IMG/VR virus record: IMGVR_UViG_3300032313_000840 | Coordinates: 17,932 to 81,931 of that record | Length of the DNA stretch: 64,000 nucleotides | Reading direction: 5' to 3' (one strand) | From: a virus | Part shown: positions 53,585-63,396 of the stretch, piece after piece | How positions within the stretch are numbered: position 1 is the stretch's first letter | Layout of the letters: every line of letters starts with the position of its first letter | The notes under the pieces: model-generated | Told to the model about the DNA's origin: nothing | The model's input: the letters and a program-made list of their open reading frames with translations, nothing else | Database searches by the model: none | Program-made: the position numbers and the translations under genes

Positions 53585-56500
53585 ATGGCATCTATTTTTT
53601 CAAATAATAATCAATCAGACTTTAAAGATACTCCACCTGCAATAAGATATGAGTCTAATCTTTATCAAGATAATTTACAAAAGTGTTCAGACATATATCC
53701 GCAAGAATGTTGCGATTGTATGTTTAAAAACGATACAACTAATGATTGTTATCAAAGATTTGGAATTGGTTGTGAGCAACTAGCAAAATCAAAATGTGTT
53801 GAGTGTGGTGGTGCTTGCTCAAATATTTGTGATCCAGATTACGGATCTGATTTGGTTCCTCCACCAAATCGTTCTTTGGCTACTTGCAATGAAATAATTG
53901 GTAATGATTGTGTTAATTATTTAAGAGATATAAATGTTATTCCTTCTGTAGGTTTAGGTTCAAGTAGTGAAATTATTGGTTCTCAATGTTCTCGTCTACT
54001 TTCATTATTATGTGGAAATAGTCCTTTTCAAACTTGTCGAGGAACACAGGGATTGTGTTCAAGACCTGATCTACTAGACAATACTCCTTGCAAAGATTTT
54101 TGTGATAGATGCCATCCCTGTCCTTCAGGTGGTTCAAATCCAGTAGGAGACCCAACCGAACAAATAGATAATCCTGGAGGTTCTTCAGGAGAAGATAATG
54201 GCAATAATAATGGATGTGCTGGACAACCATGTAACCCCCCAGATCCAAATGACTGTAGGCAATGTCTAGCTGGATTAGGAGTACCTAGATCAGAACCTCT
54301 TGATATAATGTATAGACATACTGCATGCCATTTTATATGGTATCCCCCAGAATATGCTTTTGGTGGAGATCCAAATGTCACGCAATGTCAGGGATTTCAA
54401 TCAAGCGGGCAAGGTGGCGGAAATTCACGTGTTTTATCATGCAATCCAGATGCTACTCCATTTGGTAACGGTTATGTTGGAGCTTCTCCAAGTTTAGAAT
54501 TATTTGATGTAAACTGTGATGCTGGTCCAAGTCATTATTACTGGCCTCTTAGACCTTGTAATTGTCGTAAATTTGCACATTTAAAAGGAGGATTGACAGA
54601 CACTATATTTAAGAGAGAAAATATTTCAACAAAACCATTTAGTTATGGTTATTTGCCTTTTATGAATCCTTTTGCAACACCAATGAATATAAGTGAAATT
54701 GGATGTTGTTGGTGTGCATCCCCGGATAAATTGCCTAGAGGAACTTCTGTAAATGACAGAATTCAGGCATCATCGTGGCCAAATGCTGCTCAAAAATATG
54801 GTGCAGGAAATTTCGGTGCTGCTGGTGCAGGATGTACGCCATACACACCGGGGGCAAATAATGATCCGGTATCATATAATTCAAAATATCAAAAATCTTG
54901 TTTTGCTTATGGCATATCACCCTATTTACAGCGCCTTGCACTATTGGGTGATCCAAATTATGGGTCATATAAATCGGGATTTGATATTTGGACTTTTGGT
55001 GGCATTGATCAAGCAAGAGATTTGGGGCCTTTATATTCTGTATATCAGTTTTTAAATAATAAACAACTAGGTGGAGTAAATGATTATACTATAAAATATA
55101 GAGAGATTACTGGTCAAAAATCAAGATTAAAAGATTCTTTAGTAGGATTTGTAACATTAGAACATCATTTTGAAGCTTGGGCGCATAGATCTGATGTAGG
55201 TGCTCTGCATCCAGATCTAGTACCCAATTTAAACCATGCAAATGTTTTAACAACTCCATTTGAACGTCCTTATTCTGGTTACATAACACCAGTTGGTGCT
55301 GCATCACAAGGAATTTCAGCTAAATTTAAATATCATCCAGAAGAAGCTTTAAGATGGTCTTTAATGAGAACTACACCAAGAAGATTTATGTATGTTGGTT
55401 CTCAAATACCATTATTTCATTTTGATTTATATACTTTTCAAGATTATTCTATAAATAATAATTATGTTGTTGGTGGTGAATATTTTGATTCGGCTAGATT
55501 TTTAAAAGCATATTACAATTATTTCTATAGTTTATCTGAAAATCCGTCGCAGAGTTCATCCAATGCGGTTACACCAATAAAAATTGGAGATACGGTTTTA
55601 ATTGATGATTATAACTATGTAATAGAATCATTAGAGGGAATGGTTGTTGCTGGAATACTTAGAATAAAAGATCATGCTATTGATATAGCGACTGAAACAA
55701 CTCAGATAATACAGTCAGCAAGTTATGATAATGATGGTGAACTTGTTTTAAATCCTTATGTATCAGCAGTTGTTGGTGGTGCATCTGGTTATATGGCTTT
55801 AGTAGAGTTTTTAGGAGTTGAACCCATCACTGGTTCAGTAACTCCAAAAATTATTAAACAAAAATTACTTCCAAATTTTAGTGGAACTGGCAGTGATCCT
55901 ACTAAAGATATGTTTATGTTTCCACGTAGAGCAACTTTGCCAGTATATCTTGAAGGAAACGAAGTAGCAGCATGGGGATGCAAAAATAATAGTTGCTCTG
56001 ATTTTAATTATAATCAAAGTGTTGTACCTGGGCGTCTGATACCGGGTGGATCTAATATTCCACCCAACGAACAGTGGTTAACAAAATCAATAGTAAGCGT
56101 ATATAGTGGGTTAAATACCAACTATTTTATAACATATAATGGAAAAATAGCAGCATCCGGGTATTCTTTAAATGGTTTAGAAGAAATACCATTTGATATT
56201 AGGGTACAAATTAATAATGAATCAGCAAATAGTAACACTGAACTTGGATTTGTTAAAAAATTAGGTGGCAAAGGTATAGATTTTGAAATTGCTCTAATCG
56301 AATATCCTGAATTTTATGATTATAATGAAGCTATTTCTCTTCCTCTTTGTGATAATTCCAATAGTGGTGATGGCGGAGTTGTCCCAATACCAGAGCGTGA
56401 TCCAAATGCTCCATTACCTCAATATAAATTAAAATCATGGGGTGATAATCACTGCGAATATGGTACATTTATTATTGGTAATAATGAACTTTTAAACAAA

Positions 56501-59092
56501 ACTCATGGATGGGCTGATGTTGCAAATGGCGGATTACATACTTCAGCGATAACATCATTTGGTAAATTATATACTGTAGGTGATAATGCATATAACCAAT
56601 TAAAATATGGCAATCAATCTGAAACTGTTTTTCTTGGAGCTCTATCAACACATGTTGCAAAGCCAGGATTTGTTTCTGATAATGAATTTGATGTTGCAAT
56701 TATTCCTAATAATGCTGATTCATTTACAGTAGAAATAAATGGTATAACCTATGTTAATTTAAACAGATGGTGTCAATATCCATCTACTCAAGAAGTTCCA
56801 CCAGCAGATAAAAGATGTCAATTACTTGATCCAGAAAATTTTGATGTTAATCTTCCTATTTTTACAAATATTGGTTCTGGTAATTATCACAATGTTGCTA
56901 TTCAAAGTGATAATCAAGTTAGAGTGTGGGGAAAATACTTATATTTAAATCCACTTGGAACACCATATGGTACTCCATATGATACTTTTGTTCCAGCTGA
57001 AGTTAAAGCATTGGCTGACAAATGGGATGTTTCATATTATGGGGCATCGGAATTGCCTTTTGGAGATTATAGTTACATCTCTAAAGGCGCTACATTAGCA
57101 TCTATACACAGTGAAAATGATAAATTCCTTTTTGCTGATGGTGGTCCAGATTATAGTATGGTTGCAAATAACAATACAGTATATGTCTGGGGTAGAACTG
57201 AAATGCTTCCATCTTGGAAGTCTACGGATACCGAATCAACTTTTGGTAGTTGGAGTAAATCATTTGACGGAGAAATTATAAAAATTACTGCTGGTGCAAA
57301 TGGATTTGCTGTTTTATATAAATTAAATAATGAAACTTCAAATGCTGGTTTTGGAAATAATAATTTTAGAGTAAATAAAACTTATATATGGACTCGTAAA
57401 GGACAAGAAACTCCACCCGATGGTGATCAATATGGTTTAATACCAACAGATGATGAAGATATAAGTGAATTTGGTTATAGTGATATAGCATTTGGCTATG
57501 GGCATGCAATAGCATTAAAATATTCTGATATTGTAGCCCCCACATGGGATTATAATGACTTTAAAGATCCAGAGGCAAAAAAGAATCAATTTTTAGCTGG
57601 ATCTTCAAATATTCCAAAATATTTTAAACGACAAGCATTTTTTAGAGCAGTTCCCGGAGCTTGGGATTTTTCAAAATGGTTATGGGGTGGATATTGTAGT
57701 TTTGCAGCAGAAGGATTCGAAGCAAATAACCCAGTATTGGCCAGAGATCTTTGTAGTGTATTGGGTGAACCAGATCCAACAGATGCAACAGGTTTAAGAA
57801 ATGACAACTATTCATATAGTGGTCATCCTGAATATTATTGGATGAGTCCATTATTAAGAAGATATCAAAACTTTGTTCCCAATCACAGTGTTCAACCAGA
57901 TCCATTGAACAATCTATGTTTAACTTATGCAGCATTTGGCAATCCTCTTACAAATCCAGATGTAGCAGGAATGAATTCAGGAGTAAACGGAGCAGCATCT
58001 TCATGTCCTGAAAAAGCAGACGTGTGTTGGCAGGCAACCGGATTACCTCAACAGAAAACAAGCACATATTGGGCACCGGAAAACCCGGACTGTGCCGGTC
58101 AATGTGATAATTCGTGCGATAGAAGTGCTTGTATTAGAAATTGTTGTCCTGTTGGAGTTCCTGTTATATCTGATACATGTACAGAGTGTATTGGTAGAAT
58201 AGGATTTAATTCTAGTAAAGATTACTTTATACAATCGTATAAAAATTTTAGTAGACAAAGGAACTGTTGTAGAGTAATTTATACAAATATAAGTTATGTT
58301 AATTATGCATCACGATTAACATATTTTGGGTGGGATAGTGCCTCTGCTACTTTTAAAATATTTTTTACAAAAGATCCATATAGATTTACTGATCTTATTC
58401 CAAGTAATGCCAATACTTCATATAAACTTGCTAATGGTTTAATATATCCTTATGTATATCTTGGTGGTGAAATATTAAGAAGATTATGGTCATCTTTTAG
58501 TAGTGCTATATATGGAGATGATGGAACTGGAAGAACATGTGAAAATAGTGGAGATATATGTTTATCAAGAACTCCAAAAGAAACAATTTTGGGTCCAGGT
58601 GGTTGGTTGTGGGCGACTACTAATAGTCCAGATGGAAGACCTTCGACAAACGAAGAAGGTAATTTTGTCAATAGCATATGGTCTTACCCTGTAGCCGCTC
58701 CATTAGTATCACCTTATGCTCTTTTAGGTGCATATACATATGGTGGTACATCAACAGGTGAAATAGTACCAAATGGATCTTCAATACCAACTGACATAAA
58801 AATATTTAATCCAGATAATCCAGACGCTTATGCGCCTATATACGGATCTCCAACCTCAACAAAATGGCATAAAATAAATGTAACTAGGCCAAATATTTAC
58901 TCTGGCGGTGATAATGAATTAACAACTTTTGATCCAATAGCATTTATAGGTGGTGTGGAAGAAGGAGATATAACAGGAACCGCAAATATTGTTTATTATG
59001 AACGTTATGAAACAGATTCATCTGGTAATAGAATAAGATTAATAGATATAAAATCAGGTAATATAAATTGTCAAGACATTACCGACGGATAA
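53585..59092 (+). CDS. giant Cys-rich virion protein with RCC1-like repeats
   Basis: 1,835 residues, the largest gene of the window. Many Cys pairs (for example ECCDCMF, CVECGGACSNICD, CDNSCDRSACIRNCC) lie at both ends, suggesting disulphides or metal sites. The middle (about 790-1320) contains RCC1-type beta-propeller units: AAWGCKNNSCS, LKSWGDNHC.., GLHTSAITSFGKLYTVGDNAYNQL, NYHNVAIQSDNQVRVWGKY, DYSMVANNNTVYVWGR and GYGHAIALKYSD. Such propellers bind protein or DNA partners. Probably a tail-fibre or adsorption device; no catalytic motif seen. AT-rich, late-type gene. Confidence 0.68.
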   Translation: MASIFSNNNQSDFKDTPPAIRYESNLYQDNLQKCSDIYPQECCDCMFKNDTTNDCYQRFGIGCEQLAKSKCVECGGACSNICDPDYGSDLVPPPNRSLATCNEIIGNDCVNYLRDINVIPSVGLGSSSEIIGSQCSRLLSLLCGNSPFQTCRGTQGLCSRPDLLDNTPCKDFCDRCHPCPSGGSNPVGDPTEQIDNPGGSSGEDNGNNNGCAGQPCNPPDPNDCRQCLAGLGVPRSEPLDIMYRHTACHFIWYPPEYAFGGDPNVTQCQGFQSSGQGGGNSRVLSCNPDATPFGNGYVGASPSLELFDVNCDAGPSHYYWPLRPCNCRKFAHLKGGLTDTIFKRENISTKPFSYGYLPFMNPFATPMNISEIGCCWCASPDKLPRGTSVNDRIQASSWPNAAQKYGAGNFGAAGAGCTPYTPGANNDPVSYNSKYQKSCFAYGISPYLQRLALLGDPNYGSYKSGFDIWTFGGIDQARDLGPLYSVYQFLNNKQLGGVNDYTIKYREITGQKSRLKDSLVGFVTLEHHFEAWAHRSDVGALHPDLVPNLNHANVLTTPFERPYSGYITPVGAASQGISAKFKYHPEEALRWSLMRTTPRRFMYVGSQIPLFHFDLYTFQDYSINNNYVVGGEYFDSARFLKAYYNYFYSLSENPSQSSSNAVTPIKIGDTVLIDDYNYVIESLEGMVVAGILRIKDHAIDIATETTQIIQSASYDNDGELVLNPYVSAVVGGASGYMALVEFLGVEPITGSVTPKIIKQKLLPNFSGTGSDPTKDMFMFPRRATLPVYLEGNEVAAWGCKNNSCSDFNYNQSVVPGRLIPGGSNIPPNEQWLTKSIVSVYSGLNTNYFITYNGKIAASGYSLNGLEEIPFDIRVQINNESANSNTELGFVKKLGGKGIDFEIALIEYPEFYDYNEAISLPLCDNSNSGDGGVVPIPERDPNAPLPQYKLKSWGDNHCEYGTFIIGNNELLNKTHGWADVANGGLHTSAITSFGKLYTVGDNAYNQLKYGNQSETVFLGALSTHVAKPGFVSDNEFDVAIIPNNADSFTVEINGITYVNLNRWCQYPSTQEVPPADKRCQLLDPENFDVNLPIFTNIGSGNYHNVAIQSDNQVRVWGKYLYLNPLGTPYGTPYDTFVPAEVKALADKWDVSYYGASELPFGDYSYISKGATLASIHSENDKFLFADGGPDYSMVANNNTVYVWGRTEMLPSWKSTDTESTFGSWSKSFDGEIIKITAGANGFAVLYKLNNETSNAGFGNNNFRVNKTYIWTRKGQETPPDGDQYGLIPTDDEDISEFGYSDIAFGYGHAIALKYSDIVAPTWDYNDFKDPEAKKNQFLAGSSNIPKYFKRQAFFRAVPGAWDFSKWLWGGYCSFAAEGFEANNPVLARDLCSVLGEPDPTDATGLRNDNYSYSGHPEYYWMSPLLRRYQNFVPNHSVQPDPLNNLCLTYAAFGNPLTNPDVAGMNSGVNGAASSCPEKADVCWQATGLPQQKTSTYWAPENPDCAGQCDNSCDRSACIRNCCPVGVPVISDTCTECIGRIGFNSSKDYFIQSYKNFSRQRNCCRVIYTNISYVNYASRLTYFGWDSASATFKIFFTKDPYRFTDLIPSNANTSYKLANGLIYPYVYLGGEILRRLWSSFSSAIYGDDGTGRTCENSGDICLSRTPKETILGPGGWLWATTNSPDGRPSTNEEGNFVNSIWSYPVAAPLVSPYALLGAYTYGGTSTGEIVPNGSSIPTDIKIFNPDNPDAYAPIYGSPTSTKWHKINVTRPNIYSGGDNELTTFDPIAFIGGVEEGDITGTANIVYYERYETDSSGNRIRLIDIKSGNINCQDITDG

Positions 59093-59119
59093 AGATATAA
59101 ATAAAAATGGAGTGTATAT

Positions 59120-59608
59120 ATGTTTATTGATAGATTTACTTTTAATAATAATGTAACTGAAGATGGAAGAGGCTCCACGGTAGCAATACCAAATTATGAA
59201 AATCCAAAAGATAAAATGTATCCAAATTTTATCTTTAAAAAACGGTTATCATATGAATTTAAAATTGAAAAAATGTTTGGTATTGTAAAGAAGTATGTTG
59301 GATTTGGTGATATAATTGAATATATAACCAAACATACTGGAATAAAATACCTTATTGTTAAAATAACAAAAGGCAATTGTGGTTGTGAAAAAAGAAGAAA
59401 ACGTTTTAATGTCTTGCTACAAATACCTTATTTTTCTTTTTATTATAAAGATACGACTATTTTAGATGTTGACAATTCAATAAAACATGTTAAGATGTTT
59501 ACATCAAACACCCCGCCAATGGATGAAGATATGCAAAAAGAAATTCTTTCCAAAAGAAAACCATGTGGGTGTGGTGCTAAAATGACACGACCTGTGGAGA
59601 CAAAGTGA
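59120..59608 (+). CDS. hypothetical protein with two Cys clusters
   Basis: 162 residues. CGCEKRRKR near residue 92 and CGCGAK near 153 could bind metal. Leader of 16 bases after TATAAATA with a GGAG ribosome binding site. Ends with overlap to the next gene. No family recognised. Confidence 0.62.
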   Translation: MFIDRFTFNNNVTEDGRGSTVAIPNYENPKDKMYPNFIFKKRLSYEFKIEKMFGIVKKYVGFGDIIEYITKHTGIKYLIVKITKGNCGCEKRRKRFNVLLQIPYFSFYYKDTTILDVDNSIKHVKMFTSNTPPMDEDMQKEILSKRKPCGCGAKMTRPVETK

Positions 59609-59877
59609 AAATTAAATTTATAAAAATATCGCAAAGTGAAGAGATAATTGCCGAGTGCACAGATAAAAACAACGGTGTCTTTATCAAAGACGCTGCTGTC
59701 ATTGTATCTTTAGAATTGGGAAAAATTAATCTTGTAACTTGGTTACCGTATACAAAAGTACAAGATGGTTTTTTCCTTCCAGAAAAAGCCTACCTGTTCA
59801 TAGCAGATGTACAAGATGACATGGCTGAGTATTACAATAAATGGCGTAATGAACATTTTGCACTAAATAAAAATTAA
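59605..59877 (+). CDS. Sm-like protein, paralogue of the 49386 gene
   Basis: 90 residues from a GTG that overlaps the upstream stop (GTGA). MKIKFIKISQSEEIIAECTD..GVFIKDAAVIVSLELGKINLVTWLPYTKVQDGFFLP aligns along its length with the protein at 49386 (S-x-E-E-I-x-A, K-D-x-A, G-x-I-x-L-x-x-W-L-x-Y-x-K). Probably a small beta-barrel. Function unknown. Confidence 0.7.
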   Translation: MKIKFIKISQSEEIIAECTDKNNGVFIKDAAVIVSLELGKINLVTWLPYTKVQDGFFLPEKAYLFIADVQDDMAEYYNKWRNEHFALNKN

Positions 59878-61184
59878 GCAATATTTATTCTAAGAACATT
59901 TGTTGTGTTCTTTTTAATTTGCATGAATATGGTCTTTGAAGAATATGCTCTATCTACCATATAGATAAAGGATGCTCCTTCATATCCAGGTTCACCTAAA
60001 AGGTAATAATTTTCAATTAAAGGTTGAGTGCAGTTACTGTCTAAAAATACATTTATTACAGCACTTTTATTTTCCGCATCTGAAAGATCAATTTTAATTG
60101 GAGCAACTGCAGTATTACTGTTGATTGATAGTGTCTCTGTTTCAATATTATCAATATAAATCAAATCATTATATTGGTTGGTTCCAAGAAACTCTGAAAT
60201 ATTAAAACCATCAGTATTAAAAGAAATAAAATACGAAGTTTTAATTTTTAATATAAAGACATTTGAATAAGAAATAGAAATATTTTTATAATCTACAATA
60301 CTTTCTGTATTGGCATTGATTGTCTTTAATGTGCTATTGGGATAATAGTAATATACATTTGCAGTATCTAGTTGTTGTCTCAATGCATGTTGTAAAATAT
60401 TTTGGTTTTCCAATAACATTGAAACAATACCAGAAGTTGCTCCAGCAATTTTAATTACACCATTTTGCAATGGATTTGTAGCCAACACAGCTAGCGAAGG
60501 AAGACCTCGGTGCAATATATCAACTTGAGATTTATTAAAAAATCTATTTTCATTGGTTACTGGATTTGTAAGATAAATTACTTCTGTATTATCATTTAAC
60601 TTTACATAATTTTTTATTTTAAGTCTTCCAGAGTTTAATGTACTACCAATAACTTCTACATATTCTTCAAATCCATAATCGGATCCATATACACCAAAGA
60701 AATCAAAATTTAATGGACTGCTTCTAGGTGTATTTGATATTAAAATATTAGCAGTATTACCTGTTGTTGCAGTAAACTGTATAGGATTCGTAAAATTTTT
60801 ACTTACGTAATACCCACCAGTAAGAGCTGCAGTGCCCGTAACACCAGAGCATGAGATATATTGTTTAAAAGTTCCAGATATACCTTGTAATTGTAACGTA
60901 CCATTCCAATTTATACTAGAAGAGGTAGCATCGTTATAATATACTCCACTAGAAAAATTAAAAGTGCTTCCAGTTGTAAGCCCATTGAAAAATTTATTTA
61001 AAAACTTTAAATCATTTCCAGTTTTTACTTCAGAATAATCAAAGAACAACGAGTTACCAGTAACAAAAATATTAGCAGAACCATTTAGATTTCCTTTTGT
61101 AAAACAAGGATCTGCCGTATTACCAACAAATTGTGTTGTGTATGAATACGATGTTTTTGCTATATTTAACGAAAATAAAGACAT
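59874..61184 (-). CDS. virion structural protein, beta-rich
   Basis: 436 residues, Ser/Thr/Asn/Tyr-rich and beta-strand-like throughout (SGVTGTAALTGGYYVSKNFTNPIQFTATTG..). Second gene after 61186-62133, coupled across 1 base. No domain recognised; composition and neighbours fit a head decoration, whisker or fibre protein. Confidence 0.65.
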   Translation of the reverse strand: MSLFSLNIAKTSYSYTTQFVGNTADPCFTKGNLNGSANIFVTGNSLFFDYSEVKTGNDLKFLNKFFNGLTTGSTFNFSSGVYYNDATSSSINWNGTLQLQGISGTFKQYISCSGVTGTAALTGGYYVSKNFTNPIQFTATTGNTANILISNTPRSSPLNFDFFGVYGSDYGFEEYVEVIGSTLNSGRLKIKNYVKLNDNTEVIYLTNPVTNENRFFNKSQVDILHRGLPSLAVLATNPLQNGVIKIAGATSGIVSMLLENQNILQHALRQQLDTANVYYYYPNSTLKTINANTESIVDYKNISISYSNVFILKIKTSYFISFNTDGFNISEFLGTNQYNDLIYIDNIETETLSINSNTAVAPIKIDLSDAENKSAVINVFLDSNCTQPLIENYYLLGEPGYEGASFIYMVDRAYSSKTIFMQIKKNTTNVLRINIA

Positions 61185-61185
61185 G

Positions 61186-62133
61186 TTAGGTCGCTAGGTA
61201 ACTAATAATTTGAGCACCTGATTTTGCTCTGTGGGCCAAAAGACTAGAATTTATTATATTGATGAATAAAGATTCTCCGGGATCTAGTTCGTATCCAAGA
61301 GAAGTAACAGATGCAGATGTGTCTGTAGTGATGTAAATTACATCTGTATTTGTGGATGCAGCTTTTACATTTATTCCGCTCATGCAAGTAAATCCTATAA
61401 ATGGTACTGCAGTTGTTGTGCTTGTCAATCTATAAGCAGTTCCACCAGTTGGACGAATTACAGCAAATCCACCAAGGTCAGTTCTTAGACCAACAATTTG
61501 ACCATAGATGGCAGTCATACCACTTAGAATATTTGTATCATTAATTCCAACAGTGTTGCCTACGTTAACTCCTACAGCAGTAGCACCGGAAAGACCCACT
61601 ACAGTAACGGTAGAAGGAATGGTAGCATTGATTGTTGCACCAGCAACGTTAACGTTTAGTGCACCATTGGTGTAACTTAAAGTTTTTCCGGCTTGATCTA
61701 CTAGATTTACATAGATGTATGTGAGACCATTTGGGCCCCATACAGAAACCGAATCTGTAGATTTTCCTAGATAACGACCGCCAGTGACTTCTACTTGTGA
61801 TCCTGTAAAAGTTCTGACAAATAATGGAGATGAAGTTAGGCCAGTTGTGACTACTGAGCCAGATACCACCACTGCAGCACCACCTACACCACGTACATCA
61901 ATGGTTCCGGTGAATCCAGAAATAGTGGCAGTCATTCCAGTAGCAATTGTTACTGGAAGTGGATTTGCAGAATTTACAACAGTAGCAGATCCATCGACAC
62001 CATACCCAAGTTTAATGAGTTGGTAGTGACCTGTAATACCGCCTGTACCGACATAATCGGTCGCAATATATGCGGTTATACCTGCTGTTTGAATTGGAAT
62101 CGCATCTGATGTTACGCCTGTTCCTGATGGCAT
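61186..62133 (-). CDS. virion structural protein, beta-rich with Gly/Thr/Val repeats
   Basis: 315 residues; alternating Val/Thr/Gly strands (TATISGFTGTIDVRGVGGAAVVVSG; TINATIPSTVTVVGLSGATAVGVN) suggest a beta-helix or stacked sandwich. Leader of about 30 bases behind a late box TCTAAATA, with ribosome binding site GAGGT. Probably on the virion surface. Confidence 0.65.
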   Translation of the reverse strand: MPSGTGVTSDAIPIQTAGITAYIATDYVGTGGITGHYQLIKLGYGVDGSATVVNSANPLPVTIATGMTATISGFTGTIDVRGVGGAAVVVSGSVVTTGLTSSPLFVRTFTGSQVEVTGGRYLGKSTDSVSVWGPNGLTYIYVNLVDQAGKTLSYTNGALNVNVAGATINATIPSTVTVVGLSGATAVGVNVGNTVGINDTNILSGMTAIYGQIVGLRTDLGGFAVIRPTGGTAYRLTSTTTAVPFIGFTCMSGINVKAASTNTDVIYITTDTSASVTSLGYELDPGESLFINIINSSLLAHRAKSGAQIISYLAT

Positions 62134-62182
62134 GGATTAGACCTCGTTAATTAGTTCATGAATATTTAGATGTATTTAATTA

Positions 62183-62210
62183 TTGATTATTGAGATATAA
62201 CGTATATAAT
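62183..62210 (+). promoter_or_regulatory. sigma70-type promoter, leaderless arrangement
   Basis: TTGATT (62183-62188), 16-base spacer, TATAAT (62205-62210), 6 bases to the ATG at 62217. Confidence 0.75.
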
Positions 62211-62216
62211 AAAACC

Positions 62217-62450
62217 ATGTATATAGATGAAGCAGCAAAAGAAAAATTTTCAAATAAAGTTTTAGATAGAGTAAAATCTACAAAACTTAGTTTTATGGAT
62301 TGTATACTTGAATTATCTGAAGAAATGAATATTGACCCAAGTACGGCTGGTAAACTTATTACCAGACCAATAATTGAAAAAATTCAAATTGAAGCCAGAG
62401 ACCGCCATTTACTAAAGAATGGCAAAACCAAGAAACTCCCAATTGACTAA
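62217..62450 (+). CDS. 33: gp33-like late transcription co-activator
   Basis: 77 residues. MYIDEAAKEKFSNKVLDRVKSTKLSFMDCILELSEEMNIDPSTAGKLITRPIIEKIQIEARDRHLLK matches the T4 gp33 family, which bridges RNA polymerase and the sliding clamp at TATAAATA promoters together with gp55. The many such promoters in this window support the call, as does the position just before gp32. An upstream in-frame start (62190) lies inside the promoter and is rejected. Confidence 0.82.
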   Translation: MYIDEAAKEKFSNKVLDRVKSTKLSFMDCILELSEEMNIDPSTAGKLITRPIIEKIQIEARDRHLLKNGKTKKLPID

Positions 62451-62470
62451 CCATCTAGTTGGGCTATAAT
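62443..62470 (+). promoter_or_regulatory. sigma70-type promoter of gp32
   Basis: TTGACT (62443-62448, overlapping the gp33 stop), 16-base spacer, TATAAT (62465-62470); leader of about 33 bases. Confidence 0.82.
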
Positions 62471-62483
62471 TAGAATAGAAAGG

Positions 62484-62500
62484 CCGAGGTAGGTCCTCGG
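62484..62500 (+). promoter_or_regulatory. leader hairpin of gp32 mRNA
   Basis: CCGAGG-TAGGT-CCTCGG, a 6-bp perfect hairpin ending 9 bases before the ATG and covering a GAGGT that could serve as ribosome binding site. T4 gene 32 mRNA also has a structured autoregulatory leader; a similar role here is inference. Confidence 0.5.
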
Positions 62501-62509
62501 GAAAATACT

Positions 62510-63367
62510 ATGTCAAACTTTGCAGATTTTAAGAAGAAGAGTAAGAACTCAGTCGCATCTCTAACCGAGCGTATGGATAAGCTCACCTCCAAGGAGAGTT
62601 ACAAGGACGAACGTCTTTGGAAGCCCGGTATCGATAAGTCCGGTAACGGATACGCTGTAATCCGTTTCCTGCCTGAAATTCAGGGCGAAGATACCCCCTT
62701 CGTATCAATGTACAGCCATGCCTTCAAGGGTAAGGGTGGTTGGCTTTTTGAAAATTGCCCAACTACAATTGGTGAGAAGTGCCCCATTTGTCAGTCTAAT
62801 ACTGAACTCTGGAACAGTGGTATTGAAGATGACAAGAACATTGCACGGAATCGTAAGCGTAAGTTGGCTTACATCTCTAATATTCTTGTCATTGAAGATC
62901 CTGCCAATCCAGAGAACAAGGGAAAGGTTTTCCTTTACCAGTATGGCACAAAGATCTTTCAGAAGATTCAGAGCCTCGCTCACCCCGAGTATCAGGATGA
63001 GGTTGCAGTTGACCCATTCAACTTCTGGACTGGTGCAGACTTCAAGATCAAGATTCGTAATGTCGGAGGTTACGTTAACTATGATCGGTCAGAATTTGCA
63101 TCTCCTGCCCCGCTTCTTGGTGGAGATGACAAGAAGCTAGAGGAACTTTGGAAGAAGCAGTATCCTCTGAAGCCATTTGTTGATAAGAGCCAGTTCAAGA
63201 GTTACACAGAACTCACTGAACGATACAAGAAGGCTGTTGGCGATGATGTTCGTGCTCAGTTTACTGAAAACAAGAGCATTGAGGATGATGTGACAGACAC
63301 AGTGGTGTCTGAAGACATTGAGGAAAAGGATCCTCTAAAGTACTTCTCTGAGATGGAGAACGATTGA
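62510..63367 (+). CDS. 32: single-stranded DNA-binding protein gp32
   Basis: 285 residues. N-terminal cooperativity region with KKKSKNSVASLTERMDKL (T4 LAST-like motif S-V-A-S-L), DNA-binding core with Zn ligands (H..., then CPICQSN), YSHAFKGKGGWLFENCPTTIGEKCPIC, and an acidic C-terminal tail ending FSEMEND for partner binding. gp32 coats ssDNA in replication, recombination and repair. Own promoter and leader hairpin; strong terminator downstream. Confidence 0.95.
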   Translation: MSNFADFKKKSKNSVASLTERMDKLTSKESYKDERLWKPGIDKSGNGYAVIRFLPEIQGEDTPFVSMYSHAFKGKGGWLFENCPTTIGEKCPICQSNTELWNSGIEDDKNIARNRKRKLAYISNILVIEDPANPENKGKVFLYQYGTKIFQKIQSLAHPEYQDEVAVDPFNFWTGADFKIKIRNVGGYVNYDRSEFASPAPLLGGDDKKLEELWKKQYPLKPFVDKSQFKSYTELTERYKKAVGDDVRAQFTENKSIEDDVTDTVVSEDIEEKDPLKYFSEMEND

Positions 63368-63368
63368 G

Positions 63369-63396
63369 AAAAGCCCCCCGCAAGGGGGCTTTTTTT
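63369..63396. terminator. intrinsic terminator after gp32
   Basis: AAAGCCCCC-CGCA-AGGGGGCTTT plus TTTT; the mirrored A-run also ends the convergent leftward unit. Confidence 0.88.
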
